From positions 1-13,014 of the forward strand of contig JAILZY010000091.1 of assembly GCA_023512255.1 (NCBI GenBank): a stretch of DNA of 13,014 nt, in the 5' to 3' direction. The DNA is from a bacterium (GTDB taxonomy: Bacteria; SZUA-182; DTGQ01). The position numbers and the translations under genes were made by a program. This document shows, in pieces, positions 1-5,231 of this stretch; the stretch's first letter is position 1; the number at the start of each line of letters is the position of its first letter. The notes beneath the pieces are model-generated. The model saw only the letters and a list, made by a program, of their open reading frames with translations, did not search any database and was not told the origin of the DNA.

Positions 1-454
1 CTATTGTCTTTTACCTCAATACCCTTACCCTGCGGCTTATCTCCTCCTCCTAATTTAAACATGGGGAACATCTGCCCTTGCCAGTTCCTCGGATGTTTTT
101 CCAGTATTCGTAGTGTACTCCCTTGAGTGATTCAGATAGGCCTCTCGATTGTAGATAAGCGGTAGCCGGTCGGTTTGGATCTTCCTTACAAGGCGGGTTC
201 TCTTTTTCAATATTTTGGATGATCTCAGGGAAAAGGCTTAAGGTTTTGGTTCTGGCTCCGCATTCATTCAAGCGGTTACAGTTTATTGCCCAAGGTTTAT
301 TCGCATAAGCCCATGCTTCCCTACTGCCACACTCTGGGCATACTAAAGGGAAAATGCTTGTTCCTTTCTCTTTGGTTTTTTGGGTCCAATACTCACTTTG
401 CCTCAATCGTTCTTTGATACTGGCTATAATATCATTTTGACTTTTTGTTGCCAT
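1..454 (-). pseudogene. Primase-like zinc-ribbon protein, N-terminal part, frameshifted and cut by the window edge
   Basis: The reading frame starts at ATG 454, behind GGAAGGGCAGGTCT, 29 bases after the small HTH gene. Residues 39-65 hold four cysteines (C39, C42, C59, C65) in a CPEC...NCNRLNECGAR ribbon. This resembles the N-terminal zinc domain of phage and plasmid primase/Toprim proteins. A YLQSRGLSE stretch near residues 100-108 is also typical of that group. The open frame ends at 50 with RCSPCLN, which looks out of frame. A -1 shift at the G run (plus-strand 75-77) gives GQMFPMFKLGGGDK and stays open to base 1, so the true protein very likely runs off the left edge. The shift could be a real mutation, a sequencing error in the G run, or recoding; no classic slippery heptamer is seen. 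The expected role is primer synthesis for an element, inferred from the zinc domain and neighbours only. Confidence 0.6.
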
Positions 455-483
455 AGACCTGCCCTTCCGCTGTTATTTTGCCG

Positions 484-693
484 TTATTTTGTGGCTCCTG
501 GCTGCTCAAGTTCCGCCAGGATACGGCGGATATCCTGCTCAATCTTAGGCGGCATTGGAAGAATGCCATTGAGCATCCGGCAGATCATCGACTCGCTTGA
601 TCTGCCAAGTAGGCGCACTAATTGCCAATATTTTAGGTTTGCGTCCTGAATTTGTTTTTTTAACGGATGCGGAGTAAGAGTAGGAATTTGCAT
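484..693 (-). CDS. Small Cro-like HTH protein (69 aa)
   Basis: A 69-residue protein starting at ATG 693 behind GAAAGGGAAAAATA. Residues about 18-60 (LKYWQLVRLLGRSSESMICRM then a loop and PPKIEQDIRRIL) have the helix, turn, recognition helix and Nx-(G) pattern of short phage-type Cro/XRE DNA-binding proteins. There is no other domain. It lies 29 bases upstream of the primase-like gene, just as another Cro-like gene at 9865-10077 lies immediately upstream of the primase-helicase. I infer a repressor or accessory regulator of the downstream replication gene. The fold assignment is by eye; the target site is unknown. A plus-strand promoter and small RNA lie just upstream of its start, so the two are divergently arranged. 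Confidence 0.65.
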   Translation of the reverse strand: MQIPTLTPHPLKKQIQDANLKYWQLVRLLGRSSESMICRMLNGILPMPPKIEQDIRRILAELEQPGATK

Positions 694-733
694 TATTTTT
701 CCCTTTCTTGAATAAGATTATTTTGATTAAGGA

Positions 734-762
734 TTTACACCTGGCGGGAAATTTGATATGAT
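734..762 (+). promoter_or_regulatory. Sigma-70 type promoter for a plus-strand small RNA
   Basis: The -35 element TTTACA (734-739) and -10 element TATGAT (757-762) are separated by exactly 17 bases. Each differs from consensus at one position. No coding sequence follows; a strong terminator ends about 70 bases downstream. CTGGCGG in the spacer (741-747) is repeated inverted as CCGCCAG at 789-795, inside the transcript, which may be an operator or may pair in DNA only. Confidence 0.65.
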
Positions 763-767
763 TTCAG

Positions 768-838
768 GAAGTTAAAATTAATTTTTTACCGCCAGACTCC
801 GTAAGATCGTTTTGGGGACGATCTTACGGAGTTTTTTT
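768..838 (+). ncRNA. Predicted small RNA, about 70 nt, unclassified
   Basis: The transcript would start about 6-8 bases after the -10 element and end in the terminator at 796-838. It has an A/U-rich 5' part (about 770-788) followed by a 15-bp hairpin. No open reading frame of useful length fits. It lies between two minus-strand genes and is divergent from the small HTH plus primase-like pair, so it could control them like the counter-transcribed RNAs of plasmids. It does not overlap the start of either gene, however, so any such role would act in trans or through promoter interference. No known RNA family was recognised. Confidence 0.55.
796..838 (+). terminator. Strong rho-independent terminator, plus strand
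   Basis: A perfect 15-bp stem (796-810 with 818-832), loop TTTGGGG, is followed directly by a run of seven T on the plus strand. The minus strand has no T run after the stem. It ends the predicted small RNA. Confidence 0.85.
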
Positions 839-847
839 ATTGCCAAA

Positions 848-875
848 ATAATATCATGCTCGAGATAATATCATG
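848..875. repeat. Pair of direct 11-bp repeats ATAATATCATG
   Basis: ATAATATCATG occurs at 848-858 and again, identically, at 865-875, 17 bases apart. This is operator-like spacing in an otherwise gene-free 290-base gap (694-983). The binding protein is unknown. Confidence 0.4.
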
Positions 876-924
876 ATTTGGTAGATTTATGCAAGCAAAA
901 AAAATAATTTATTTAATAGTTTAC

Positions 925-949
925 TGTATAAAAGCGCCGCTTCTATACA
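925..949. repeat. 25-bp near-perfect palindrome after an operon end
   Basis: TGTATA (925-930) and TATACA (944-949) enclose AAGCG and CGCTT (932-936, 938-942) around a single central C; only one pair mismatches. It sits 35 bases downstream of the stop of the 984-1769 gene. It could be a weak terminator, as a run of T appears about 25 bases later on the minus strand, or an operator with the TGTATA/TATACA half sites also seen at 4987-5002 and 10162-10183. Confidence 0.4.
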
Positions 950-983
950 CTTTCAACCTAGGAAGTGGATAGTAGCGACGTTT

Positions 984-1769
984 CTATCTGGTTTGAATTT
1001 TCTGAAAGAAAATTTTCTGAAAGAAAAGGAAACGATATCTTTTAACCGTTACTCGGTTTTTTGTTCCGATTATTTCCCCTACGAGCTTGTTTATCTCCCG
1101 TAATTCTTTCGGAGTCTCGCGGTAGGATTTAATCATCTGCTCAAGTTGTGGGTATCGATCATGCTTTTTACAATCTTCAATTTTAGCAGGGGTTCGAGTG
1201 GAAGCGTTTCGTCTGTTTCTTTTCCGTTGTCTTTCCTGATCTTCTAAAGTGTGAAGCATATCGTTTTTTATATTCCATATGTTAAAGAATATTTCTACTA
1301 AACGGGGAATAATTAAGAGGGGAGGGTTCTCATCTTGAGAAAGCAGGTGAAAAATTTTTTTGAAAGTAAGAGCGTAAAATCTGGCATCCGCCAATCTCAC
1401 TTCTTCCCCGCATTTTATTCCCCCTGGGGATATAATTTTTAAAAAGTATGGCCTGACATCGGCATTGCTGAAATAGTACTTTTCCCCAGAAAGCAGCATA
1501 AATTCCCCAGGGTAGAAAAACATATCACCCGGATAGTTCTCTTTGTTGGCTTCAAAGTCGTGTTCCCATTTTTTACGAAGTGCTTTGGTGGAAATCGCTC
1601 TGCTTTTGCACTCCCTCTCTGTCTCTCTGTATCGAGAGAAGTAATCAATCATGGATAATGTTATATTGCATTGATCCGCCAATAAGGAAAGGTTTTCAAA
1701 ACTCCCCTTCCAGTCTATAGGTATTTTTTGAGCCTCATGAATATCTTGCCTTAATTGCTCATCTGTCAT
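984..1769 (-). CDS. Hypothetical protein, 261 aa, no family recognised
   Basis: The start at 1769 has a good ribosome site (GAGGAGTAAATC before ATG) and overlaps the stop of the HTH/coiled-coil gene by ATGA, so the two genes are translationally coupled. The protein is charged and helix-rich, with no signal peptide, membrane segment, cysteine cluster or nucleotide-binding motif that I can see. Residues about 180-200 are very basic (RQRKRNRRNASTRTPAK), as is the C-terminus (KRYRFLFFQKIFFQK), which suggests contact with nucleic acid. The C-terminus contains a short internal duplication (FFQKI twice), encoded by a near-repeat at about 1007-1030. Its function is unknown; coupling to a DNA-binding protein suggests a replication or maintenance accessory. 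It may be last in its operon. Confidence 0.6.
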   Translation of the reverse strand: MTDEQLRQDIHEAQKIPIDWKGSFENLSLLADQCNITLSMIDYFSRYRETERECKSRAISTKALRKKWEHDFEANKENYPGDMFFYPGEFMLLSGEKYYFSNADVRPYFLKIISPGGIKCGEEVRLADARFYALTFKKIFHLLSQDENPPLLIIPRLVEIFFNIWNIKNDMLHTLEDQERQRKRNRRNASTRTPAKIEDCKKHDRYPQLEQMIKSYRETPKELREINKLVGEIIGTKNRVTVKRYRFLFFQKIFFQKIQTR

Positions 1770-2236
1770 GATTTACTCCTCTTCCAGAGCCTCTTATACC
1801 AGGGTAGGCGTAGTCTCTCCAGTTCGGCCCGCAAGTCTGCAAGTTCCTTTTCTTTGGCTTCAATCGTGGCTCTTTGGTCGGCAATAGTCCTATCCCTTGC
1901 CTCTATGCTTCCCTTATACTCGAATAAGAGTTCCTGCTTTGCTTCCAGTTGTCCTAACCTGGTTAGGAGACCCTCGTAGTGGTCTCGTGCAATAACCAGA
2001 TAGTTATTACCTGGGTTATAACCTGGTGTATGGTCATCGTCAAAACCTATAACCTTTCTTTTTGAGGTAATAACTTTGTTCTGACGTAAGGCCCTGATCT
2101 CGTCCATGAGTATATAGGTTCGGTTTCCCTCTTTAACCCGCGTCAATGTTCCAACCTTGAGCCATTGGTGAATGGTTTTAGAGGTTACACCGAGAGCTTT
2201 AGCCGCAATCTGAACAGTAACCTTTTCATTCTGCAT
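1766..2236 (-). CDS. MerR-type HTH plus coiled-coil DNA-binding protein with basic aromatic tail (156 aa)
   Basis: Residues 6-50 (VTVQIAAKALGVTSKTIHQW and a wing ending at RAL) form a MerR/excisionase-type HTH. Residues about 51-85 are a linker, 86-142 a strongly heptad-like coiled coil rich in E, R, K and L, and 144-153 (LPWYKRLWKR) a short amphipathic basic-aromatic tail. This layout resembles KfrA- or RacA-like proteins of plasmids and chromosomes, which bind DNA at one end and oligomerise or touch the membrane at the other. The similarity is architectural only. The start at 2236 has a weak ribosome site that coincides with the palindrome GTTATAAC (2237-2244), and 9-bp GGTAACA repeats lie just upstream, so autoregulation is plausible. 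The stop overlaps the start of the next gene by ATGA. Confidence 0.7.
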   Translation of the reverse strand: MQNEKVTVQIAAKALGVTSKTIHQWLKVGTLTRVKEGNRTYILMDEIRALRQNKVITSKRKVIGFDDDHTPGYNPGNNYLVIARDHYEGLLTRLGQLEAKQELLFEYKGSIEARDRTIADQRATIEAKEKELADLRAELERLRLPWYKRLWKRSKS

Positions 2237-2245
2237 GTTATAACC
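2014..2245. promoter_or_regulatory. GTTATAAC palindromes in and before the HTH/coiled-coil gene
   Basis: GGTTATAACC (2014-2023, inside the gene) and TGTTATAACC (2236-2245, over the start codon and ribosome-site position) share an 8-bp palindromic core. Related CTATAACC and GGTAATAAC words lie at about 2047-2070. They may be binding sites for the protein encoded here, allowing self-repression. Confidence 0.3.
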
Positions 2246-2262
2246 TTGGAGTAATTACCTGC

Positions 2263-2289
2263 TGTAACCTTGGTAACACAGGTAACACA
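2263..2289. repeat. Three 9-bp GTAAC-type units before the HTH/coiled-coil gene
   Basis: TGTAACCTT, GGTAACACA and GGTAACACA follow each other with an exact 9-bp period. The same unit and period make up the arrays at 7769-8113 beside the primase-helicase. They lie 27-53 bases upstream of the start at 2236, the usual place for an operator. Confidence 0.6.
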
Positions 2290-2321
2290 AAAGCCCGGCA
2301 GGGAGAAAAATCCCTACCGGG
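2289..2321 (-). terminator. Rho-independent terminator, minus strand
   Basis: An 11-bp stem (2294-2304 with 2311-2321), loop of six, precedes TTTT on the minus strand. The only non-Watson-Crick position (C2299/A2316) becomes a G-U pair in the minus-strand RNA, which supports that direction. It ends the transcript of the 2348-2680 gene, so the next gene down needs its own promoter. Confidence 0.7.
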
Positions 2322-2347
2322 GCCAATTCACGACCTATTTTCTCTTT

Positions 2348-2680
2348 TTACTCAGCATGGCCCGCCCTCCGCTGCTTTGCCTGCTGAATAATTTTGGCTT
2401 TGATTCCTTCCACGATCCTGGCCTGGTGGTAGATTGCCTGGCGGAGGCTCTCTACGTTTACTAGCTCCGCTGATTCATCCTCGGTGAGATAGTCAAAAAC
2501 GTCGAAATCTGGCCTTTTTTGCCTAGGATCACCAGGTCCCCCTATGGTTCCTATAGCCCTGTCATCGAACAAGGGTTCCTGAGCCTCTGAGAGTGATTCC
2601 CTGAGTTTGCAAGAGACGTTTAGGATGTGCGAAATTGCCTGGAAAAGATGATTGTTAAGACGGGAAATGTTTAGATGCAT
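2348..2680 (-). CDS. Short helical protein, paralogue of the 10325-10585 product (110 aa)
   Basis: Start at ATG 2680 with AAAGGGGAAGCAAT in front. No named family was recognised. It aligns with the 86-residue product of 10325-10585: MHLNISRLNNHLFQAISHIL matches MQHYRCTIRLYQAVSLIL, and LTEDESAELVNVESLRQAI matches LTTDKLGELANLHECRRAL, with an acidic, variable middle. Here the C-terminus is longer and basic (KAKIIQQAKQRRAGHAE). There is no signal peptide, membrane segment or metal site. The ribosome site lies inside a 7-bp hairpin (2687-2707), so translation may be controlled by structure. It is followed by its own terminator, making it a single-gene unit. Both paralogues lie between HTH/coiled-coil genes and a small HTH plus primase pair, so a role in element maintenance is inferred. 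Confidence 0.6.
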   Translation of the reverse strand: MHLNISRLNNHLFQAISHILNVSCKLRESLSEAQEPLFDDRAIGTIGGPGDPRQKRPDFDVFDYLTEDESAELVNVESLRQAIYHQARIVEGIKAKIIQQAKQRRAGHAE

Positions 2681-2686
2681 ATTGCT

Positions 2687-2803
2687 TCCCCTTTACCTTC
2701 AAGGGGAGTCCTTTGGTATACTATGCGTAACCGGCATGGGTAGGACTCGCATTAGACCATGCTGGCCAGGTCTCGGTAAGGTGTTACCCCACCTTCCGGG
2801 ACC
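2687..2803. ncRNA. Three-hairpin structured leader or RNA, unclassified
   Basis: Hairpin 1 is TCCCCTT/AAGGGGA (2687-2693, 2701-2707). Hairpin 2 is CCGGCATGG/CCATGCTGG (2731-2739, 2757-2765). Hairpin 3 is a 14-bp stem with one bulged T (2769-2783 with 2790-2803). GAGTCCT (2706-2712) is complementary to AGGACTC in the loop of hairpin 2 (2742-2748), so a pseudoknot or switch with hairpin 1 is possible. On the minus strand the region is the 5' leader of the 2348-2680 gene and hairpin 1 hides its ribosome site. The two imperfect pairs (G2733/T2763, T2773/G2799) are wobble pairs only if the plus strand is transcribed, so the strand is left open. No tRNA T-loop or known riboswitch motif was found. 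Confidence 0.5.
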
Positions 2804-2845
2804 GACTACTTAAGAAATGCCACAACAAGGGTAACGGTCAAATGC

Positions 2846-3043
2846 TCACCGTGTAGCCGTCTTTGGTTCATTTTTTTGAGATTTGATCCATTGGTCAATC
2901 TGTTTTTTTTCAAAGAATCTTCTTCTTCCAAGTTTAAAAGAAGGGATTTCCCCGGTATTCATTCGTCGCCTTACCCACATCTCAGAAACGTGGAGTAATT
3001 GAGCTACTTCTTTGATTGTATAGAATTTACTTTCTATTGCCAT
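2846..3043 (-). CDS. Excisionase-family HTH protein (65 aa), stand-alone
   Basis: Start at ATG 3043 behind GGAGAGGAAATAAATAA. Residues 6-54 (FYTIKEVAQLLHVSEMWVRR then GEIPSFKLGRRRFFEKKQIDQWI) follow the classic excisionase/MerR-like pattern: two helices, a GxIPxxKxGRxxxF wing and a terminal helix. It closely resembles the 4767-4958 product (IPSYKIGGKRLFKRDEINQWIESQKD). Unlike the other HTH genes here, no membrane or coiled-coil partner follows; the next gene is 165 bases away behind a structured region. It probably binds DNA as a regulator or recombination directionality factor. The palindrome GTTACC-ataa-GGTAAC (3079-3094), 36 bases upstream, is a candidate operator. Confidence 0.75.
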   Translation of the reverse strand: MAIESKFYTIKEVAQLLHVSEMWVRRRMNTGEIPSFKLGRRRFFEKKQIDQWIKSQKNEPKTATR

Positions 3044-3070
3044 TTATTTATTTCCTCTCCGTTATCGTTT

Positions 3071-3097
3071 TAACATGAGTTACCATAAGGTAACATG
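3071..3097. promoter_or_regulatory. GTTACC/GGTAAC inverted repeat (operator-like)
   Basis: GTTACC (3079-3084) and GGTAAC (3089-3094) are perfect inverted repeats with a 4-base spacer. TAACATG occurs on both sides (3071-3077 and 3091-3097). The half site equals the core of the iterons at 7769-8113. It lies upstream of the HTH gene at 2846-3043. Confidence 0.45.
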
Positions 3098-3221
3098 TTT
3101 ATTATCTGCCGGTCAAGCAAATAATTCACTATTTGACATTATCCTGGACAATTTTTCAATATCTATGCTTACAATATAAAAGTATTGAGTTGAAACTGAA
3201 CAAGAATATGAGGGTAATAAA

Positions 3222-3926
3222 ATGATAAAAAAAGCATGGATTATTGTATTGTTGATAAATTTGGGTTGTGCTCCTTATGTTGTAAGTGTTAATTCAATAG
3301 CTGGCCCAAAAGATAATACTGCTCATCGTTATGTTTTAAGATCAGGAATTGAAGGGATAGCTGAAACCGACTTACAATTCCAAGAATTTTGCAGGTATAT
3401 AGAGAGGGCATTGACAGAAAAAGGATATGTGAAGAGCGATAATCCAGAAGATGCAGATATGGTTATTTTCCTGCGGTATGGAATTGGTGATAAAGAAGTC
3501 TTGCCTTATATATACTCTACCCCTGTATATGGAAAGATAAGTGGTGGTATGGCTAATTTTGATGCTTCGACAAGGGATTCTTTCGGGAACTATTCTCATA
3601 CTACTGGTACAATCTCTTCACCCGATCAATACGGAGTAGTAGGCTCTAAAATTCACACAGAGTATCACACAACTTATTTACGTTACTTAAGATTGGATGC
3701 TATAGACTATATCGAATATAAGAAGAATCAAAAAATAAATGTCCTTTGGCAAACAGAAGCCGTAAGTAGAGGGGCAAGCGATGATTTACAAGAGGTGTTT
3801 CCGTACTTAGTTATTGCTGCAATGCCTTATTTTGGAAAAAATACAGAGAAGCAGCTCAGGGTTAGCCTTATGAAGACTGATGAGCAAGTCAAAAAGCTGA
3901 AACTCGGCGCCTTATCTCAAAAGTAG
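3222..3926 (+). CDS. Predicted lipoprotein (234 aa), DUF4136-like by appearance
   Basis: This is the only convincing plus-strand protein gene. ATG 3222 follows GAGGG at a good distance. Residues 1-15 form a short signal peptide (KK, then a hydrophobic run) ending in LGC, with C16 as the likely lipid-attachment cysteine; the -3 residue N13 is not ideal. The mature part is of mixed composition: residues about 75-90 (NPEDADMVIFLRYGIGD) resemble the 'DADV.V.Y' segment of small lipoproteins such as DUF4136, followed by a Ser/Thr/Gly/Tyr-rich stretch (100-150). The +2 residue is Ala, not Asp. It should be exported and membrane-anchored; its function is unknown. TTGACA at 3134-3139 may be a -35 element, but the -10 is unclear. 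It is flanked by minus-strand element genes and may be cargo. Confidence 0.75.
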   Translation: MIKKAWIIVLLINLGCAPYVVSVNSIAGPKDNTAHRYVLRSGIEGIAETDLQFQEFCRYIERALTEKGYVKSDNPEDADMVIFLRYGIGDKEVLPYIYSTPVYGKISGGMANFDASTRDSFGNYSHTTGTISSPDQYGVVGSKIHTEYHTTYLRYLRLDAIDYIEYKKNQKINVLWQTEAVSRGASDDLQEVFPYLVIAAMPYFGKNTEKQLRVSLMKTDEQVKKLKLGALSQK

Positions 3927-3946
3927 CGCTAGTCTTAAAGGACTTG

Positions 3947-4021
3947 TTAATTGTCTAAGTTCTTGTTTAAATACTCTTCTAGCTCTGCTTTCTTGAATCG
4001 GTGTAAGCACTTCCGACTACC
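3947..4021 (-). pseudogene. Remnant of an excisionase-type HTH gene (C-terminal part)
   Basis: Read on the minus strand from about 4021 to the stop TAA at 3947-3949, this encodes RFKKAELEEYLNKNLDN. It matches RFKKAELEEDLRVNTG at the end of the intact HTH protein at 6653-6844, and the DNA is also alike (plus-strand CTCTTCTAGCTCTGC at both loci). The N-terminal half with the recognition helix is missing and no start codon is present. Confidence 0.6.
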
Positions 4022-4081
4022 TTTTTTGTTTTGCTATTTCAGCCAACTGTTGATTTATAGTTTGGTAGCAAACCCTTTCAT
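4017..4081 (-). pseudogene. Collapsed remnant of a MKGLATK-type coiled-coil gene
   Basis: ATG 4081 overlaps the stop of the upstream gene (ATGA) and opens with MKGFATKL, the conserved N-terminus of the intact coiled-coil proteins (MKGLATKI). After a frame change it reads TINQQLAEIAKQKR then TAG, which resembles their C-terminus (TIMQMLVELSKQKN). The whole repeat region between is gone. It looks like an internally deleted copy. Confidence 0.5.
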
Positions 4082-4416
4082 TTCACAACCGCCTTGCCAA
4101 CAAAAGAAATGACAGTTTGTATCCAAGATGTTTGAAGCTGTGCGAAGCCAAAGAATATAGCTATCGACGCGGCAATGAAACCTACAAAAAAGGTAATCGC
4201 ACTTCCCAAAATCCAATGACGAGTAGACTTGCTGTCTTCTTTAACTTCTTTCTGAAGGGCTGAGAATTGGTTCTTTAAATCTGTAAATTGGTTCTTTAAA
4301 TCTGTAAATTGGCTCTTCAGATCACTCACGGAATTACTGATACTCTGCATGGAAGTATTAATCTGAGTGAATTGAGCCTCAAGATATTTATCAAAGTAAT
4401 TTGCCTGATCTGGCAT
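4078..4416 (-). CDS. Coiled-coil protein with a C-terminal membrane segment (112 aa)
   Basis: Start at ATG 4416 with AGAGGCGGGAAACTAC in front. Residues about 10-62 are a heptad-type coiled coil including the near-repeats SQFTDLKNQFTDLKNQFSALQ. Residues 68-92 (HWILGSAITFFVGFIAASIA and following) are a single hydrophobic membrane helix; a short amphipathic tail follows. The 21-bp repeat AATTGGTTCTTTAAATCTGTA is exactly duplicated at 4265-4285 and 4286-4306 and half-conserved in a third copy, a recent one-heptad expansion. It is third in the operon HTH, DUF1640-like protein, this gene, 51 bases after the DUF1640-like gene across a small hairpin. The general layout is like DUF1640 or tail-anchored coiled-coil proteins; function unknown. 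Confidence 0.65.
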   Translation of the reverse strand: MPDQANYFDKYLEAQFTQINTSMQSISNSVSDLKSQFTDLKNQFTDLKNQFSALQKEVKEDSKSTRHWILGSAITFFVGFIAASIAIFFGFAQLQTSWIQTVISFVGKAVVK

Positions 4417-4443
4417 GTAGTTTCCCGCCTCTTTTATCTTGTA

Positions 4444-4463
4444 GCCGTTTTATTGAAAACGGC
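4444..4463. repeat. Intercistronic 8-bp hairpin
   Basis: GCCGTTTT (4444-4451) and AAAACGGC (4456-4463) pair perfectly around a 4-base loop between the DUF1640-like gene and the next gene of the operon. There is no T run, so it is more likely an mRNA-processing or stability element than a terminator. Confidence 0.45.
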
Positions 4464-4467
4464 CCGC

Positions 4468-4770
4468 CTACTTAATAAGAAGTGTCAATAAGGTAACTGT
4501 TATACTTATTTGAGCGATCGTAAGACCGACTACCCATTTAATCAAACTTGACCTTACCTGCTCAATTTCTTTGGTTAATTTAAGTTCTACTTCCCGAATT
4601 TCTTTGGTCAGCTTAAGCTCTGTTTCCCGCAGGTCTCCTTTTGTCGCCAATTCTTTATTTTTGGCATCAACGATCTCTTCAATATCCTTCACAATGGTTT
4701 GAGCTTCTTCTTTCGTGTAAGTCTTGGAGAAGATATTGAATAATTCCATTACCTGTGTACTTGTGCTCAT
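4468..4770 (-). CDS. DUF1640-like coiled-coil membrane protein (100 aa)
   Basis: I place the start at ATG 4770, not the upstream in-frame ATG at 4812. MSTSTQVMELFNIF lines up with MSTISQGIELFNIF of the paralogue at 6390-6656, and ATG 4770 overlaps the HTH stop by ATGA. The order of parts is an amphipathic N-terminal helix with a KEEAQTIVKDIEEI segment, ATKGDL, a coiled coil (about 45-75), and a C-terminal membrane helix (WVVGLTIAQISITVTLLTLL, about 78-99). This is the DUF1640 (CCDC90/MCUR1-like) pattern of small bacterial proteins. An 11-residue unit (ELKLTKEIRE/ELKLTKEIEQ) is duplicated; its DNA is a 33-bp tandem repeat at 4564-4629. It is expected in the inner membrane, oligomeric, and co-translated with the HTH protein. 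The exact function of this family in bacteria is not known to me. Confidence 0.7.
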   Translation of the reverse strand: MSTSTQVMELFNIFSKTYTKEEAQTIVKDIEEIVDAKNKELATKGDLRETELKLTKEIREVELKLTKEIEQVRSSLIKWVVGLTIAQISITVTLLTLLIK

Positions 4771-4958
4771 TTTATGGCCGCCTTTGCTGAATCTTTCTGA
4801 GATTCGATCCATTGATTGATCTCATCTCTTTTGAATAACCTTTTCCCTCCTATTTTGTAAGAAGGAATGGCCTTGTTATGAATAAGTTTCCTTATCCATA
4901 TCTCGCTTGAATTCAATAAGTTAGCGACTTCTTTTACGGTTAAAAAATTTTTGTTCAT
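4767..4958 (-). CDS. Excisionase-family HTH protein (63 aa)
   Basis: ATG 4958 is preferred over ATG 5003 because ACGGAGAAACC lies in front and the HTH begins right after it; the longer form would only add MYIYIQTVLNIYGET. Residues 4-52 (FLTVKEVANLLNSSEIWIRK, then AIPSYKIGGKRLFKRDEINQWI) show the excisionase/MerR-like fold. It is very close to the stand-alone HTH at 2846-3043. Its stop overlaps the DUF1640-like gene by ATGA, so the DNA-binding and membrane proteins are made together. The palindrome at 4987-5002 upstream is a likely operator or promoter site. Confidence 0.75.
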   Translation of the reverse strand: MNKNFLTVKEVANLLNSSEIWIRKLIHNKAIPSYKIGGKRLFKRDEINQWIESQKDSAKAAIK

Positions 4959-4986
4959 GGTTTCTCCGTATATGTTCAAAACTGTT

Positions 4987-5002
4987 TGTATATAAATATA
5001 CA
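4987..5002. promoter_or_regulatory. Perfect palindrome TGTATATAAATATACA (operator-like)
   Basis: TGTATAT and ATATACA are perfect arms around AA. It lies 29 bases upstream of the chosen HTH start, in the promoter position, and its TGTATA/TATACA halves recur at 925-949 and 10162-10183. Confidence 0.5.
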
Positions 5003-5201
5003 TAAGCAGAATTTATGAAGTCAAGCGAAAAATTTGCCATTTCTTATCTTACTACACTTTTGCAGAAATTTCTTATCGTCTTGAAATCCTTGAAAGTTAT
5101 ATCTAATAGCAAATCCAGTAAAATCAAGGCCTTGGAGAAAAAGTGCAAAAGCATAGATCTTATTAACCTGCAAATTTTTCTATCTGGTCGAATTATGTAA
5201 T

Positions 5202-5224
5202 GCCCTAAAAAGGGCTATTTTTTT
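5202..5224 (+). terminator. Rho-independent terminator, plus strand
   Basis: GCCCT-aaaa-AGGGC (5202-5215) is followed by TA and seven T. The stem is only 5 bp but G/C-rich and the T run is on the plus strand only. It implies a plus-strand transcript ending here although no solid gene precedes it. Confidence 0.6.
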
Positions 5225-5231
5225 GGTCATA

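Noticed and set aside
2687-2803. tRNA or known riboswitch
   Set aside because: No GTTCGA T-loop, no CCA end and no conserved riboswitch core that I recognise.
5015-5200. 61-residue plus-strand protein before the terminator
   Set aside because: No ribosome site, no domain and low-complexity Lys/Ser/Leu content; kept only as a doubtful frame within the non-coding region.
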